Shown here: positions 6,374 to 14,847 of the stretch, piece by piece
Numbering within the stretch: position 1 is the first letter of the stretch
Layout: the number at the start of each line of letters is the position of its first letter
Source: a virus
DNA: 20,857 bases
Virus record (IMG/VR): IMGVR_UViG_3300041809_002760
Location: 1-20,857 of that record
Direction: 5' to 3' (one strand)
The notes under the pieces: generated by a model
Told to the model about the DNA's origin: nothing
Database searches by the model: none
Seen by the model: only the letters and a program-made list of their open reading frames with translations
Translations under genes and position numbers: made by a program

Positions 6374-7517
6374 AGCAGCCATCCGCCGTGCCAAGGACAT
6401 CCTGGACGCACCGGCCGCTGCGCCCGACGCCTGGGCCGAATTTCTCCGCCAGCGCGACGCCCGCCGTGGCGTCAGCGTCGGCCAGCTTGCCACCGATTGG
6501 ATCACCGCCGGCCTGCCCTTCAGCAAAACGAAAACGCGCGAAACCGCAGCCGCCGACCGCCTGCAAGCCACGCTCACCCGCGGCCTGCCCTTCTGGTCCG
6601 ACAAACCGGCCGCCAGCATCACCCAGGCCCACCTGGAAGACTTTGTGGTGTGGCGCCGCGGTCACATCCGCGCCGGCGCCCGGTTCACCGGCACCCGCTC
6701 CGCCGACCTCCAGCTCGCCGCCCTGAGCTGCCTGTGCCAATGGGCCGTGCGTGTCGGCAAAATCACCGCCAATCCCTTCGACGAGCGCGAGCAGTTCACC
6801 ACCGACGTAAAACACTGCCACGAAGCCATGCCGGCCAACGACGATCAATTCCACGCCGTCCTCAATTGGTTCTTCACGGACCAAGCCGACCTCCAGCGCA
6901 TCGTTGCCGGCGCCTGGCTGGCCACCAGCGCCCTCACCGGCCTGCGCCCTGGCGAACCCACCCTGCTTCGCCGCGTCCCCGAATCCGCCAGCTATCCCGC
7001 CGACTTCATCAGCGCCGCGCCCGGCCTCATCTACCCTCTGCCCGACGGCACGCGCCGCATGAAAGTCACGCGCCTGAAGCACGGGCAAAACCCCGCCGTC
7101 CTCGTGCGCCCCGTCCTCGATGACTTCCTATCCACCTGGCGCGCCTGGTTGGCCGAACACTATCCCCTCGATGGTGCGGCCGCTCCTGCGACTCCGCTCC
7201 CGCTCTTCCCCGGCGTCGGGCAAGACCGCGTCAATCACCTGCTGGCGGAGGCCTGCGCCGCGCTGAAACTGCCCGCCATGAAACCCCACGGCTTCGGCCG
7301 CGCCTACTACGTACGCGTGCGCCGCAGCCAGGGTGCCGACGATCCCACCATCGCCGTCGAACTGGGCCAAACCACCAACGGCAAACTCATCCGCAGCACC
7401 TACGGCGATCCGCTGGATCCCGTCGGTGGCAACCTCCACGACTGGCTGCCGGCCCAAGGCCCGGCCGCCTGGGCGCAACTCCGCCAAGCCAGCGCCAGCA
7501 ATATCATCGCCCTTTAG
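6144..7517 (+). CDS. int: Tyrosine recombinase (phage integrase)
   Basis: This 457-residue enzyme would recombine the phage attachment site with the host tRNA-Lys gene. I start at the ATG at 6144; a TTG at 6123 is the alternative. The catalytic half shows the box I arginine in LTGLRPGE (R268), a lysine in MKVTRLKHG (K307 or K312), HGFGR at 382-386, and the nucleophile region STYGD (Y420). The second box is weak: where many family members have GH, this one has GQTT, so the pocket is somewhat degenerate. Residues ~100-210 are the SAM-like core-binding domain and the first ~90 may hold the arm-binding domain. It reads towards the tRNA-like attachment site about 150 bp downstream. Palindrome copy 3 lies in frame near its start. 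Confidence 0.85.
   Translation: MTTEIPSPVQTSGPAITPPRLTFEHRGLERTLNKHPVVQLALRRGELTLADAKPKPWYLRAHIGDRERTYALPAGDKAAIRRAKDILDAPAAAPDAWAEFLRQRDARRGVSVGQLATDWITAGLPFSKTKTRETAAADRLQATLTRGLPFWSDKPAASITQAHLEDFVVWRRGHIRAGARFTGTRSADLQLAALSCLCQWAVRVGKITANPFDEREQFTTDVKHCHEAMPANDDQFHAVLNWFFTDQADLQRIVAGAWLATSALTGLRPGEPTLLRRVPESASYPADFISAAPGLIYPLPDGTRRMKVTRLKHGQNPAVLVRPVLDDFLSTWRAWLAEHYPLDGAAAPATPLPLFPGVGQDRVNHLLAEACAALKLPAMKPHGFGRAYYVRVRRSQGADDPTIAVELGQTTNGKLIRSTYGDPLDPVGGNLHDWLPAQGPAAWAQLRQASASNIIAL
6169..6183. repeat. Palindrome family TCCA-N6-TGGA, copy 3
   Basis: TCCAAACATCTGGAC lies 25 bp into the integrase gene and is read in frame as VQTSG. The arms are 5 bp if the flanking G at 6168 and C at 6183 are counted. 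Confidence 0.55.
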
Positions 7518-7787
7518 ATACTCAATCTGACACGTCCGGCCGCCCCAAAGATACGTCACGATAGACCCCGGATGCGGGATAGAGACAGGGAACAAACCCA
7601 CAACGAAAAGTCAACAGCAGCCAACAAAGACAAGCCAAACCCCAATAAAAGCCAGCAAACTATTGGTGCCCCGGTGGGGACTCGAACCCCAAACCAATTG
7701 ATTAAGAGCCTAGCGGCGCCCTCACAAAGCGCTGCCGCTGCAATGGTTTATTGGTCATACCCACGAAGATACCCCGCCTGACACCGT
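7518..7787. other. Convergent gap holding the attachment site
   Basis: This 270-bp region lies between the 3' ends of the integrase and the 1499-codon late gene. It contains the tRNA-Lys 3' fragment (7664-7708) and a nearby stem with arms AGCGGC (7712-7717) and GCCGCT (7734-7739). I see no good rho-independent terminator, although convergent operons would normally need one. An apparent plus-strand ORF here is the artefact that tRNA antisense often gives. Confidence 0.6.
7664..7708 (-). other. Probable attP: 3' half of tRNA-Lys(CUU)
   Basis: On the minus strand these 45 bp run from a CTCTTAA anticodon loop (anticodon CTT) through TCAAT, a 5-nt variable loop, a T arm (TGGGG, loop TTCGAGT, CCCCA), the acceptor strand CCGGGGC, a discriminator A and CCA. 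The sequence just 5' of the loop (CTAGG) cannot pair with TCAAT, and no GCCCCGG acceptor partner lies upstream, so this is not a complete tRNA. Such fragments are the usual identity block left by phage integrases that target a tRNA 3' end. It sits about 150 bp past the integrase stop codon. Confidence 0.85.
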
Positions 7788-10700
7788 TCACCGACGCCGG
7801 ATTTCCGCGCCGTACGCCCGTATTTCGTCCGCCGTCAGCGAGCTTTTATTCTTCTCCAGCAGCTCGATCTGCGTGCCCAGCTTGGTGGTGATCAGCGGCG
7901 TCAGTTGCGCGCGCTCGCCCGGATTCGCCACCCTCCACACCCGCATGGCGGCCGGCACGTCCATGTGCAGCACCTGGAACTGCAGCGGCGTGTACTTCAG
8001 CTTGTCCACGATCACCTGGAACGCCTTCTCATTCAGCTTGCCCGCCTGGAAGCCCTGCTGCGCCTCCGTCCGCGCCTTCTCCTTCGCGCCGTTCCGGATG
8101 TCCTCCGCCACCTGCCGGATCAGCGTGCTCCGGTCAAACTGCTCCGGCGTCCGCGGCGCGCCCGGCATGTTGGCGCCGGTGATCTCGCTGGCCAGCTCCT
8201 GCGCCGGCGTCATGGTCATACGCATCGGCACCGGTGTGATCCCGAAGTACGGCAGGATCTCCTTCTGTATCGGCGTGGCCTGCTCATGCAGCTTGATCGT
8301 CCCGCTCAGGCTGAACGGCACAAACTGTTTGGCCGCGAACTGCGCCACCGCGCCGCCCTGCCGCCACAACGGATCATCCGGATTGCGGATCTGCACGTTG
8401 TAAAAATCCTTGTTCTCGAGCAAATCCCCGATCGCGGAAAACATCGGATTCAGCGAATGCTGCACGCTGATCAACGGATGCCTCGAGTACGCCAGCACGT
8501 CTTTCATGTAACTGGGCAGGTTCAATCGCGCTGCGTTCCCGTTCACGTCCTTCTGTCCCGTCCGCGGCATGAAATAATCCCGCCAATCCTGCGGCCGCTG
8601 GCCGGTCATCAGGTAATTCAGCGTCCCGCCAATCAGCCCCACCATCACCGGCAACGACGCCGCGTACGCCATGCGATGCGACAGCTCCGGCCGCTCGCCC
8701 TTGGCCACCGCGCCAGCCGCCCTGGCCGCGTCCGCCACCGCCCCGAAACCCTCCCGATACTTCCCGAGCTGCCAGCCGTACGCCCGGAACGACAACAGCG
8801 CCAGGTCCTTGATCGCCCGGTTATAAAACAGGTTGTCATACACCACCTGCCCCATGCGGTTATCCACGCTGTCCCAAGCCTTCCGCATCGCCTCGCGCGT
8901 ATCATCCAGGCTCGCATTCGGTCCCAGCCGCTCCAGCTCACGCCGCGCCATGTCGGCAAACACGCCCAGCTTCTGCCGCGGCACTACGTACTCCATGATC
9001 GGCCGCATCGCCTGCTCCACCGCCGCAAACGGCGCCTGCAGCGTCCCCTTCAGGTACCCGGTGGCCGTCCCCTCGTTGAACGCCCGCTTCATCCGCCGCG
9101 CAAAATCCGTCTGCCAGAACCTGTCCTGCCCGATCCGCCCGCCGGCCTGCTCCAGCATCTTCACCAATTGCGCCGTCTCCGCGTCCGTGGTGCCCGGATG
9201 CAGCGCCTCCTGCCGCATCCTGGCGCCCCGCATGATGTTCGTGATCGGGCTGATCGGCACGCTCGCCCACGTCCGGGCCGCCCGGATCGGCTTGCCCTGC
9301 GCCAGGTCCTCCAGCCCGATCGCGAACCTCGAGGTCGCCGCGTCCAGCGACGTGAACCCCACGTGGAACGCGCTCAGCCCGAGCTGCGCCGCGTTCAATA
9401 TGTTCGACGCCGCCTTGAACGTCCGGAACGCCGCAAACCGCTGCAGGCCCGGCGAAAGATAATTCCTCAGCACGCCCGCCGGCCCGTCCGGCATGATCCA
9501 ATGTCCCAGCACCTGCATGCCGCCCAGCGTCTTGGTGGTCGTCTCCTCCCCCACCGCCAGCCGGCCCCGGCGCATCTCATTCAGCGTGTCCCGTAGCCGC
9601 GGCTGCGTGTCCAGCCATTGGGACACCACCCGCAACACCTCCGGCGCCGTCTTGGCAAACAGATCCGGCGCGTGCACATACGCCCGGAAGATCTCCGCCA
9701 TCTTCTCCTGGTCGCTCCGGAAATACTTCTGCCGGTACGCCGTCACCTGCTGTCCCTCGCCCCGCAGATCCGCCAGCGCGCGCAACTGCCTGGCCATCGG
9801 CGTCTGCCCGCGCAGATCCAGCGCCGCGCGCAACTCCGGAAACTGCCAGTCCGCATGATGCCCCAGCTCGTGCCAGAGCATGTCCTCCGTCGCCCCGGCC
9901 TGCGCCCGCACCTCGCGCATCCCCCGGTCCGCCTCCGCCCAGCGCGATCCCCCCAGGCTCGCCACCCGCTTGTAGCTCACACCCAGGCTCTGCAGCGCCT
10001 CGCCCAGCTTTGCCCGCTGGTACGCATCATACGCCTCCGTTATCTCCACCGTCGGCGGATGCTGCACGATGAACGCCGGATCGTCCACGATCTGCCACCC
10101 ATCCGGCAGCCGCTCGAAGATATACTTGAACTTCATCGCCCCGGCCGCCTTGAACTCATCCGTGGCCCGCAGCGCCAGCAGGAACTTGTCCATGCTGTGC
10201 ATCTTGGCGATCAGCAGGTCCACCGGGTTATCCGAGATCGGCTTGAGGCCCCGCTCCAGCCCCTCCCGGAAGAACGCCAGCGACCGCTCCTTCAGAAACT
10301 CCTTGCGCCCGGCAAACAACCGCGTGGCCACCTGCGCCATCGCGTCGCCCGCCCGCGCCGGGTCCTGCCAGATATGCGGAAAATAATTCGTGATCAGGTG
10401 CTGCAACGCATTCGGCGCGTACTTCTGGATCTCGGCGATCCGCCAGGCAAACTCCTCCTGAAACGTCGCCGCCAATGCCTGGTAGCGCGCCGGCAACTGG
10501 CTGGGATCCCGCTCCAGCGCGTCAATGATCGCGTAATTGTGCGGCAGCGGCTGGTTCGGATCATATCGCCAGCTTGCCGGCACCGGCGTCCGGTCGAATT
10601 CCTTGCGGAAACTGTGCATCGCCTCATCCGCGCGCGCCAGCGCCAGCGCATTCTGGCCCATGAAATGGCGCAACGCATTGCCCACCATCCGCGCCCCCGG

Positions 10701-12287
10701 GCTCAGCGCCTGCGGCGCCGTCACCGACTTCACCCCCGTCGCCTGGATCGTCAGGAACTGCCGGACCGGGTTCACCGGCGGCGCCGGCGTCCCCGCCAGC
10801 GGCGCCGGCGTGGCCACCTTCTGCGGCCGCGTCCGGACCGGTGGTGGTATCTTTCCTTCAGTGCCGGTTGGACCGGGCGCGGTGCTCTGTTGCTGGACGG
10901 TAACATCACCACCCGTTCCCGCCGGCGCTTTCGTTTCTACTGCGCCCGCCGGTACAACGGGTCCGGCCGCGGTTTGTGGTGTCTCGCCTGGCGCTGCTCG
11001 CTGTACGCGATCGCCACCGCCTGCTTCTGCGGCCGCCCCGCCTTCATCTCCGCCCGCACGTTGTGGCTGAACGCCGCTTTGCTCGCTGACTTTTGCAATG
11101 GCATTGGGTACCTCGCTTTCTGTGGCGCCCCGCGCCGCCGGGTTAAACGTCATCGCCGCCTGGAGCGCCTCCGCATCCCACGGTGGCACCGCCGCCGCCT
11201 TCTCCCTCTCCACCTCTGGGGGAGAGGGCCGGGGTGAGGTGGCCGTTTCCGCCTTTTCCGCCCCCGCGCCCGTTTCTTTAACGTTCACAATTGACTCAGG
11301 CGCAGCTTTCTCCACCGGGCCCTGGCCGGATGGTGGGGCCGTTTCCAATTGTCCAGACGGTGTTTGGACAATTGGCATTCCCTCCTCCCGTCCAGCCGTC
11401 TGGACGGCTTCCCAGGGCGGCACGTCCACCGGGATCACCTTGGGCGTGGTCACGTCCAGCACGCGCCCGCTGATCGGCTCACCCCGCGGCGCCTTGACCT
11501 CGGCCGGCGGCCGCATCACCCCCAGCCCGTGGCTGGCCGCCAGGCCCGCGATCGTGCTGTTGCCCAGGCCCTCCACCGTGAGCTGCGTGATCTTCGCCAG
11601 GTCCCGCTGCTCCGCCGGCTTGCCCATCTCCTCGCCCAGTTGCGTGCCGATCTCCGGGTTCTGCGCCGCCATCTGCGCCGCAAACGCCAGGCCTACCACC
11701 TTCTGCCCCGCCTTCGAGAGGTTGCCCGACCCCAGCATGGCCATGCCCACCGGCGATACAAACGCCTTGCCCAGGTCCCCCAGCCCGTTGGCCGCGCCGC
11801 TCACCACGTCCATGAATTTGTCCGAGGGATTCTTGGCCGTCACCTCCTGCAGGTATTCCGCCGGACTGATCGCCCGTCGCATATCCGCCGGCAGGTAATC
11901 GTAGAGCGAGGTGAAGAGCGCCCGGTTGAGCGCTTCCGGATCCCGGCCCAGCGCCGCCGCCTTGCGCGCGCCGGCCACCAGCAGCGGTCCCGCCGCGGGC
12001 GTCTGCGCCGGTGCCGCCGGCATCTCCGGCTCGCCGCCGCCAATGGACCTCCGCGCGCCTGGCACCGGCAGCTCGAGGGGCGTGGTCACCAGGCCTTGCG
12101 CGTTGCGCGTGGGTGCTTCCGCTGGCTGGAGGATGCGGTATCGGCCGCTGGCCACTTCATCCTTGAGGCTGGGCAGTTCCGCCGCTGCAGGTTCGCTTTC
12201 CCAGGGTGGCCGCTCCGCCTGCGCTTCCCACGGCGGCCCGTCAACCGTGGCGGCCGCTGCGGCCGGCGTTTCCCAGGGAGCAGGCAT
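7788..12287 (-). CDS. Large polyvalent virion protein with HELGH metallopeptidase motif (gp16-like)
   Basis: This 1499-residue protein is probably carried in the virion and ejected into the cell, in the place of T7 gp16. The N-terminal ~400 residues are Pro/Ala-rich and carry five PWE/PWD motifs (start, ~18, ~27, ~290, ~370), a pattern I recall from large phage virion proteins. A middle region of polyvalent-protein type leads to a zinc-peptidase motif HELGHHAD (H806, E807, H810), with E861 or E865 in EKMAEIFRAY as likely third ligand. The C-terminal third holds a hydrophobic stretch LPVMVGLIGGTLNYLM and long helices. The linker carries in-frame palindromic repeats at 11204-11228, 11345-11375 and 11388-11407. 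The ATG lacks a visible ribosome-binding site. No lysozyme motif was seen. The motif is clear; the ejection role is inferred from order and size. Confidence 0.65.
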   Translation of the reverse strand: MPAPWETPAAAAATVDGPPWEAQAERPPWESEPAAAELPSLKDEVASGRYRILQPAEAPTRNAQGLVTTPLELPVPGARRSIGGGEPEMPAAPAQTPAAGPLLVAGARKAAALGRDPEALNRALFTSLYDYLPADMRRAISPAEYLQEVTAKNPSDKFMDVVSGAANGLGDLGKAFVSPVGMAMLGSGNLSKAGQKVVGLAFAAQMAAQNPEIGTQLGEEMGKPAEQRDLAKITQLTVEGLGNSTIAGLAASHGLGVMRPPAEVKAPRGEPISGRVLDVTTPKVIPVDVPPWEAVQTAGREEGMPIVQTPSGQLETAPPSGQGPVEKAAPESIVNVKETGAGAEKAETATSPRPSPPEVEREKAAAVPPWDAEALQAAMTFNPAARGATESEVPNAIAKVSEQSGVQPQRAGGDEGGAAAEAGGGDRVQRAAPGETPQTAAGPVVPAGAVETKAPAGTGGDVTVQQQSTAPGPTGTEGKIPPPVRTRPQKVATPAPLAGTPAPPVNPVRQFLTIQATGVKSVTAPQALSPGARMVGNALRHFMGQNALALARADEAMHSFRKEFDRTPVPASWRYDPNQPLPHNYAIIDALERDPSQLPARYQALAATFQEEFAWRIAEIQKYAPNALQHLITNYFPHIWQDPARAGDAMAQVATRLFAGRKEFLKERSLAFFREGLERGLKPISDNPVDLLIAKMHSMDKFLLALRATDEFKAAGAMKFKYIFERLPDGWQIVDDPAFIVQHPPTVEITEAYDAYQRAKLGEALQSLGVSYKRVASLGGSRWAEADRGMREVRAQAGATEDMLWHELGHHADWQFPELRAALDLRGQTPMARQLRALADLRGEGQQVTAYRQKYFRSDQEKMAEIFRAYVHAPDLFAKTAPEVLRVVSQWLDTQPRLRDTLNEMRRGRLAVGEETTTKTLGGMQVLGHWIMPDGPAGVLRNYLSPGLQRFAAFRTFKAASNILNAAQLGLSAFHVGFTSLDAATSRFAIGLEDLAQGKPIRAARTWASVPISPITNIMRGARMRQEALHPGTTDAETAQLVKMLEQAGGRIGQDRFWQTDFARRMKRAFNEGTATGYLKGTLQAPFAAVEQAMRPIMEYVVPRQKLGVFADMARRELERLGPNASLDDTREAMRKAWDSVDNRMGQVVYDNLFYNRAIKDLALLSFRAYGWQLGKYREGFGAVADAARAAGAVAKGERPELSHRMAYAASLPVMVGLIGGTLNYLMTGQRPQDWRDYFMPRTGQKDVNGNAARLNLPSYMKDVLAYSRHPLISVQHSLNPMFSAIGDLLENKDFYNVQIRNPDDPLWRQGGAVAQFAAKQFVPFSLSGTIKLHEQATPIQKEILPYFGITPVPMRMTMTPAQELASEITGANMPGAPRTPEQFDRSTLIRQVAEDIRNGAKEKARTEAQQGFQAGKLNEKAFQVIVDKLKYTPLQFQVLHMDVPAAMRVWRVANPGERAQLTPLITTKLGTQIELLEKNKSSLTADEIRAYGAEIRRR
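11204..11228. repeat. In-frame palindromic repeat (CCCTCTCC / GGAGAGGG)
   Basis: Arms CCCTCTCC (11204-11211) and GGAGAGGG (11221-11228) flank a 9-nt loop. On the minus strand it reads SPRPSPPEVERE, the peptide commonly produced by a dispersed intergenic repeat of many bacterial chromosomes (often mis-annotated as a protein). Here it is part of the linker of the 1499-residue protein. Confidence 0.65.
11345..11375. repeat. Long-armed palindrome, related to the TCCA...TGGA family (copy 4)
   Basis: CCAATTGTCCA (11345-11355) and TGGACAATTGG (11365-11375) form perfect 11-bp arms around a 9-nt loop. It codes PIVQTPSGQLE in the large virion protein and lies 12 bp from copy 5. Confidence 0.8.
11388..11407. 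repeat. Palindrome family TCCA-N6-TGGA, copy 5
   Basis: This 20-mer is identical to copy 1 (2437-2456) but is read in a different frame, giving VQTAGR instead of RPDGWTE. The same DNA kept in two frames means the conservation is in the DNA, not the peptide. Confidence 0.8.
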
Positions 12288-12295
12288 AAATGAAA

Positions 12296-13411
12296 TTATT
12301 GCTGCGGTGGATTGAGGTATTGCTCGGCCGCCCCGTCGCCGTACTTCAAATCAAAACTGGCCGCCGCCTCCGGATGCTGCATGAGGTAATCAATATGATC
12401 CTGCGGGACGGCCGCCGCCGGCGCCGCCGGCGCCGCCTTGGTCGCGGTCGTCGTCCCGCCGCCGAACAGCGCATTCAAATCAATCCCGCCGCTCTTGTGG
12501 CCCAGCACCGATACACTCCCATCGGGCAACGTCGCGGTGATCGTGTCCGGGTCAAACTTCGTCCCCTTCGGGAACGTCGGATACCTCGACTGCAACGCCG
12601 CTGCCGGCGTCCTCAACTGTGTCACCGTCCCCTTGGGCCCTTGCAGCACCGGCACCTGCCTGCCCGTCCCGTCGTCCACCATTTGCACATCCGCCGATCC
12701 GCTCTTGGGCACCACAAACGCCTGGCGCCCGTACGTGGACAGCACGTTGCTGGTCCCCGGAATGTCCGTGAAGCTCGGCTTGCCCGGCGCCGCGCCCCCG
12801 CCCATCACCGCCGGAAACACCTGCTTGATCAACGCCGCCTGCGCCCGCGGATTCAGCTTGGTCCCCGCCGCGCCGACCGCGCTCACGATGTCATTCTGCG
12901 TCCACGTCCCATCCGGGCCGCTCGGCTTCATCTGGCCGAACTGCGCAAACAACGCATTCAACCCCGCATCGGTGTCCTGCTGCTCCTGTGCCGCCTGCGT
13001 TCGCGCCGCCCCCACGTCGCCGTAATAACCCGCCCGCGCCCGCAACTCCGCCATCTGCGCCTGGTCCATCTTCGCCTTCATCGAGGCGCCGATCTGCGTC
13101 GTGTACGCCCCCACCATCCCTTTCTTGGCGCTCAAGCTCAGCGAATGAAACTTCTGGTCATCCTCCGGCTTGATCGGCACCCCGTATTGGTCGCCAAACT
13201 TGTGGAGCAGGTCCCAGGTCGTATCCGCGTTGGCCTGCTCCTGCTTGTTCTGCTTCACCAGGTGCACCACCGCGCCAATCCCCTCGCCCAGCGACCGGTT
13301 GCCCTCGGCAAAATTGCGTTGCACATTCGCCAGCGCGTCGCCGTAGCCAGGATTGCTGGCCGCATACGCGCTGGGCGTGTTCAAAACCGGACTCTCTTGC
13401 ATGCCTGGCAT
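12296..13411 (-). CDS. Internal virion-like protein, unknown function
   Basis: This 371-residue protein starts at the ATG at 13411, 15 nt after the previous stop, with GGAAAGG as ribosome-binding site. The N-terminal ~150 residues are helical and Gln/Ala-rich (VQRNFAEGNRSLGEGIGAVV, later SMKAKMDQAQMAELRARAG). The middle is beta-rich with Gly/Pro turns. The end, DHIDYLMQHPEAAASFDLKY then GDGAAEQYL, resembles a short terminal motif I recall from phage proteins (a hydrophobic helix, FDxKYG, GAAxxYL). By position, between the Gln-rich protein and the polyvalent protein, it corresponds to T7 gp15, though it is much shorter. No catalytic motif is visible. Confidence 0.6.
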   Translation of the reverse strand: MPGMQESPVLNTPSAYAASNPGYGDALANVQRNFAEGNRSLGEGIGAVVHLVKQNKQEQANADTTWDLLHKFGDQYGVPIKPEDDQKFHSLSLSAKKGMVGAYTTQIGASMKAKMDQAQMAELRARAGYYGDVGAARTQAAQEQQDTDAGLNALFAQFGQMKPSGPDGTWTQNDIVSAVGAAGTKLNPRAQAALIKQVFPAVMGGGAAPGKPSFTDIPGTSNVLSTYGRQAFVVPKSGSADVQMVDDGTGRQVPVLQGPKGTVTQLRTPAAALQSRYPTFPKGTKFDPDTITATLPDGSVSVLGHKSGGIDLNALFGGGTTTATKAAPAAPAAAVPQDHIDYLMQHPEAAASFDLKYGDGAAEQYLNPPQQ

Positions 13412-13426
13412 AAATAAAACCTTTCC

Positions 13427-14356
13427 TTAAGCCTTCATCGCCCCGCCCATGATATTCCCGATCCCGCTCGTCACGCTCCCCGCGATGCTCATTGGCGATC
13501 CGTAGGCGTTCCACTGCGTCATCTCCTGGTTGTACTGCGAATACAACGACTGCGCGAACGGATCATCCGGGTTAAACTGCCGGCCCGGCTGCATCTGGTT
13601 GCCCGTGTTGATCATGGGATACGCATTCTGCGCCGCGCTCGATGGCCGCCCCAGAATCGCCTCAAATGGGTCGCCGAAATATTGCTGGTTCACCCCGACC
13701 AAGCCGGTGGCAAACTGCTGCCGCTGCTGCTGCTGCTGGTTGCCAAACTGGCTATTAGCCAGCACCTGGGCATACGCCGGCGCCGGCCCGTACGCCATCC
13801 CGCGGCTGCCCTGGGCCGCCGCCACGGAATTATTGAGCTGCCGCTGCTGGTCCGCCGTCAGGCCCGTCCCGGCGTTGAGCCCCGCCTGCCCCTGCTGCGT
13901 CAAGCTCGCCAGCAACGACGCCGCGCCCGGGTTCGCCGCCCCAATCGCCGCCGTCGCCTGCGGACCGAGCTGCAGCACGTTCCCCACGTCCGCCTGCCGC
14001 TGCGCGCTCGTCGCCGCAATCTGCGCCTGGTTCTGCGCCGGGATCAAATTCTGCGTGTACTGCTGCACAATCCCCGGCTGTCCACCCCCGCCATTGAGCA
14101 GCGTATTCAGGTTATTCAGGTTGAGCTGCGCGTAACCTGGCTGGTATGCCGCCTCGCTTTGATACAACGCCGGCGCCTCCTGCACCTGCGCCTGCAGCGT
14201 CCCCAGCGTGTCCTGGTAATAGTTGGGCTGCGGTGGCGCCGCGCCGGCCACGTCCGCCCGCACCCCGGCGCAATGCGGCCAGGCCGCCGCCGTCGCCGTC
14301 ACGATCATCGCCGCCAGCCGTTGACATTCCTGCATTCTCGCTTCCAGAGTATTCAT
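13427..14356 (-). CDS. Gln/Ala-rich internal virion-like protein (gp14-like position)
   Basis: This 309-residue protein is rich in Gln, Ala, Asn and Gly and mostly helical, with a short hydrophobic stretch near the N-terminus (LAAMIVTATAAAW) and a poly-Gln run near residue 210 coded by repeated CAG. Low-complexity Gln/Ala proteins of this size, between a GNAT-like protein and a giant ejection-type protein, are found in the internal-core position of T7-like phages. The ATG overlaps the upstream TGA as ATGA (14353-14356). The C-terminus (MSIAGSVTSGIGNIMGGAM) is Gly-rich and could be membrane-active. Function is inferred from position; I recognise no domain. Confidence 0.55.
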   Translation of the reverse strand: MNTLEARMQECQRLAAMIVTATAAAWPHCAGVRADVAGAAPPQPNYYQDTLGTLQAQVQEAPALYQSEAAYQPGYAQLNLNNLNTLLNGGGGQPGIVQQYTQNLIPAQNQAQIAATSAQRQADVGNVLQLGPQATAAIGAANPGAASLLASLTQQGQAGLNAGTGLTADQQRQLNNSVAAAQGSRGMAYGPAPAYAQVLANSQFGNQQQQQRQQFATGLVGVNQQYFGDPFEAILGRPSSAAQNAYPMINTGNQMQPGRQFNPDDPFAQSLYSQYNQEMTQWNAYGSPMSIAGSVTSGIGNIMGGAMKA

Positions 14357-14847
14357 GTTGCCAATCGTGTTAGTTTGTCCAGGAACCCCGCCCGGTACGC
14401 CACCCGCCGGCCCTTCTTATAGCGCCGCGCAAACAGCTTCAGCCGCGGCGAGTCGGGGAATTGCCGTTGAAACTGCTCCACCAGCGCCGCCAGCACCCCC
14501 GGCCTCGAGGTGGCGGCCGCCTCAAACAAAAACGAATCGCCCGCCGGGTCAAAATGCCAGTGCCGGTCCAGGTCACTCTCATTGAGCCGCACCCCGATCC
14601 CGATCCCGCAGATCCGGCCCGTCACCGGGTTGCGCGCCCACACCAGGCCATTCCACTCCACATGCCACGCCAGCCACTTCCGCAAAATATCCTCCGGCCA
14701 CTCCGCAAAGCACCGCAGCCGCTGCCGGCAAAACCCCACCAACTCCTCCACCGTCGCCTCCCGTGTAGCACCCGCGTCCCGCGGGTGTCCGGGGCCGTCC
14801 CGGCCACGGAGTTCGTCCCCACTGCTTTCGTGGCTGCTGCTCTTCAT
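14353..14847 (-). CDS. GNAT-like phage protein (gp13-like position)
   Basis: I start this 164-residue protein at the ATG at 14847, which overlaps the previous TGA as ATGA; a GTG at 14874 would add nine residues but has no ribosome-binding site. The conserved part begins at about residue 30 (VEELVGFCRQRLRCFAEW) and runs through VWARNPVTGRICGIGIGVRL, FLFEAAATSRPGVLAALVEQ and LKLFARRYKKGRRVAYRAGF, the pattern of a short acetyltransferase-like fold. T7-like phages carry such a protein (gp13) that helps assemble the internal core; catalysis is not shown. Residues ~10-28 are coded by two adjacent palindromes (14769-14805), so the N-terminal arm looks repeat-derived. Confidence 0.6.
   Translation of the reverse strand: MKSSSHESSGDELRGRDGPGHPRDAGATREATVEELVGFCRQRLRCFAEWPEDILRKWLAWHVEWNGLVWARNPVTGRICGIGIGVRLNESDLDRHWHFDPAGDSFLFEAAATSRPGVLAALVEQFQRQFPDSPRLKLFARRYKKGRRVAYRAGFLDKLTRLAT
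14769..14805. repeat. Paired in-frame palindromes with TCC loops
   Basis: CACCCGCG-TCC-CGCGGGTG (14769-14787) is followed by GGCCG-TCC-CGGCC (14793-14805). Both stems are perfect and share the TCC loop. They are read in frame in the N-terminal arm of the GNAT-like protein. Confidence 0.7.

Noticed and set aside
7664-7760. Complete tRNA-Lys gene
   Set aside because: Only the half from anticodon loop to CCA is present; the 5' anticodon stem does not pair and no matching acceptor strand lies upstream.
7572-7781. Plus-strand ORF reading ...GAPVGTRTPNQLIKSL...
   Set aside because: This is the usual artefact of reading antisense through a tRNA 3' end; it covers the tRNA-Lys fragment.
7740-7790. 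Rho-independent terminator between the convergent operons
   Set aside because: The stem at 7712-7739 is imperfect and is not followed by a T run on either strand.
7905-11237. Long plus-strand ORFs opposite the 1499-codon gene (also 808-1989, 12290-13417, 14910-16178, 17591-18817)
   Set aside because: They are Arg/Pro/His-rich antisense shadows, as high GC often produces, with no domain and no matching operon direction.
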